Assembly (NCBI GenBank): GCA_026713745.1
Contig: JAPONU010000404.1
Location: 1 to 7,136, forward strand
Direction: 5' to 3'
Source: a bacterium
GTDB taxonomy: Bacteria; Actinomycetota; Acidimicrobiia; Acidimicrobiales; CATQHL01
Length of the DNA stretch: 7,136 nt
A program made the position numbers and the translations under genes. Positions 6,612 through 7,136 of this stretch are shown here, piece by piece. The stretch's first letter is position 1; every line of letters begins with the position of its first letter. The notes under the pieces were generated by a model that had not been told where the DNA came from, searched no databases, and was given only the letters and a program-made list of their open reading frames with translations.

Positions 6612-7136
6612 CTACCACGCCGGAAGGTGGGTGGATTCGGAACCCCAGCAGGTGACGGCGCCGTCGGTGCGCAGGGCGCACGAATGGCCGCGGCCGGCGG
6701 TGATGGCGGTGTACTGGCCGGTGGGCGCGTCGGTCTGGCCGAGGCCGTTGCTTCCCCAGCAGGTGATGGTGGCGTCGGTGCGCAGGGCACACGAATGCAA
6801 CCCGCCGGCTGCGATGGCGGTGTACTGGCCGGTGGGCGCGTCGGTCTCGCCGCTTTGGTTGTCTCCCCAGCAGGTGATGGTGGCGTCGGTGCGCAGGGCG
6901 CACGAATGGCGGTAGCTGGCGGTGATGGCGGTGTACTGGCCGGTGGGCGCGTCGGTCTGGCCGTAGTTGTTGTTTCCCCAGCAGGTGATGGTGGCGTCGG
7001 TGCGCAGGGCGCACGAATGGTCGTCGCCGGCGGTGATGGCGGTGTACTGGCCGGTGGGCGCGTCGGTCTGGCCGTCGCTGTTGGAATACCAGGATTCCCC
7101 CCAGCAGGTGATGGTGGCGTCGGTGCTCAGGGCGCA
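6612..7136 (-). CDS. RCC1-repeat protein, C-terminal part (start beyond the window)
   Basis: Reading the minus strand from 7136, a single frame stays open for 174 codons and ends at TAG (6614-6612). It consists of 37-residue repeats: HSCALRTDATITCWG, four variable residues, then GQTDAPTGQYTAITAG and two variable residues. This is the RCC1 / regulator-of-chromosome-condensation type of beta-propeller blade. Four full copies are visible, one with a four-residue insertion (WGESWYSNSDG), plus a shortened final copy ending WGSESTHLPAW. Each copy has two cysteines ten positions apart (SCAL and TCWG), which suggests a disulfide in each blade and therefore an exported protein, but the N-terminus is not in view. 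Bacterial RCC1 propellers are usually surface or secreted proteins with ligand- or protein-binding roles; the partner here is unknown. This frame is chosen over other open frames in the repeat because only it gives the RCC1 consensus. Confidence 0.9.
   Translation of the reverse strand, partial: CALSTDATITCWGESWYSNSDGQTDAPTGQYTAITAGDDHSCALRTDATITCWGNNNYGQTDAPTGQYTAITASYRHSCALRTDATITCWGDNQSGETDAPTGQYTAIAAGGLHSCALRTDATITCWGSNGLGQTDAPTGQYTAITAGRGHSCALRTDGAVTCWGSESTHLPAW
6679..7134. repeat. 111-bp tandem repeats encoding RCC1 blades
   Basis: Four consecutive units begin with CACGAATG at 6679, 6790, 6901 and 7012. The first three are exactly 111 bases and the fourth is 123 because of a 12-base insertion around 7081-7096. 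Two long blocks in each unit are almost identical at the nucleotide level, including third codon positions. The differences collect in two short windows, one just after CACGAATG and one just before the CCCCAGCAGGTGATGG block. The array continues past the right edge and fades into a partial unit at 6615-6678. Confidence 0.9.

Noticed and set aside
6553..7014. A His/Arg-rich 153-residue minus-strand frame with a strong repeat (RPAHRRHHHLLG)
   Set aside because: It is an alternative frame of the RCC1 repeats. Because the unit is a multiple of three, every frame repeats; only the frame ending at 6612 gives the RCC1 consensus.

Overview
The window is very GC-rich, and all six genes I can support lie on the minus strand. 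The style fits a high-GC Actinomycetota: a lipoprotein signal ending in AAACGG, a probable leaderless gene, TAnnnT-type -10 boxes and tightly overlapping operon genes. An acidimicrobial lineage is possible, since Cys-containing RCC1 repeat proteins of this kind are familiar there, but that is a guess from style and not a placement.

In the direction of transcription (right to left), the window first holds the C-terminal end of an RCC1-repeat protein (stop at 6612, start beyond the right edge). It is built from nearly identical 111-bp tandem repeats. A 198-bp intergenic stretch follows, with a possible hairpin near the RCC1 stop and, just before the next gene, an AT-rich promoter carrying phased direct repeats. 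Next is a 543-residue Schlafen/AlbA-type ATP-binding protein with a C-terminal winged helix (6413-4782), probably a transcriptional regulator.

After a 117-bp gap with a plausible promoter and a strong ribosome binding site comes an ABC importer operon of the BMP (basic membrane protein, PnrA-like) type. It encodes a substrate-binding lipoprotein (4664-3546), a double ATPase (3526-1862), a first permease (1865-741) and a second permease (741 to the left edge, incomplete). The last three genes are coupled by ATGA and TGATG overlaps. Together they would form one uptake system: the lipoprotein captures a ligand outside the membrane, the two permeases form the channel, and the ATPase powers import through one intact and one degenerate nucleotide site. 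Purine or other nucleosides are the best-known ligands of the family, but nothing in the window fixes the substrate.

I see no tRNA, rRNA, CRISPR array, insertion sequence or phage gene. The window is mostly ordinary. The parts most worth a second look are the phased operator-like repeats in front of the AlbA/ATPase regulator, and the homogenised RCC1 repeats, whose differences are concentrated at two loop positions.
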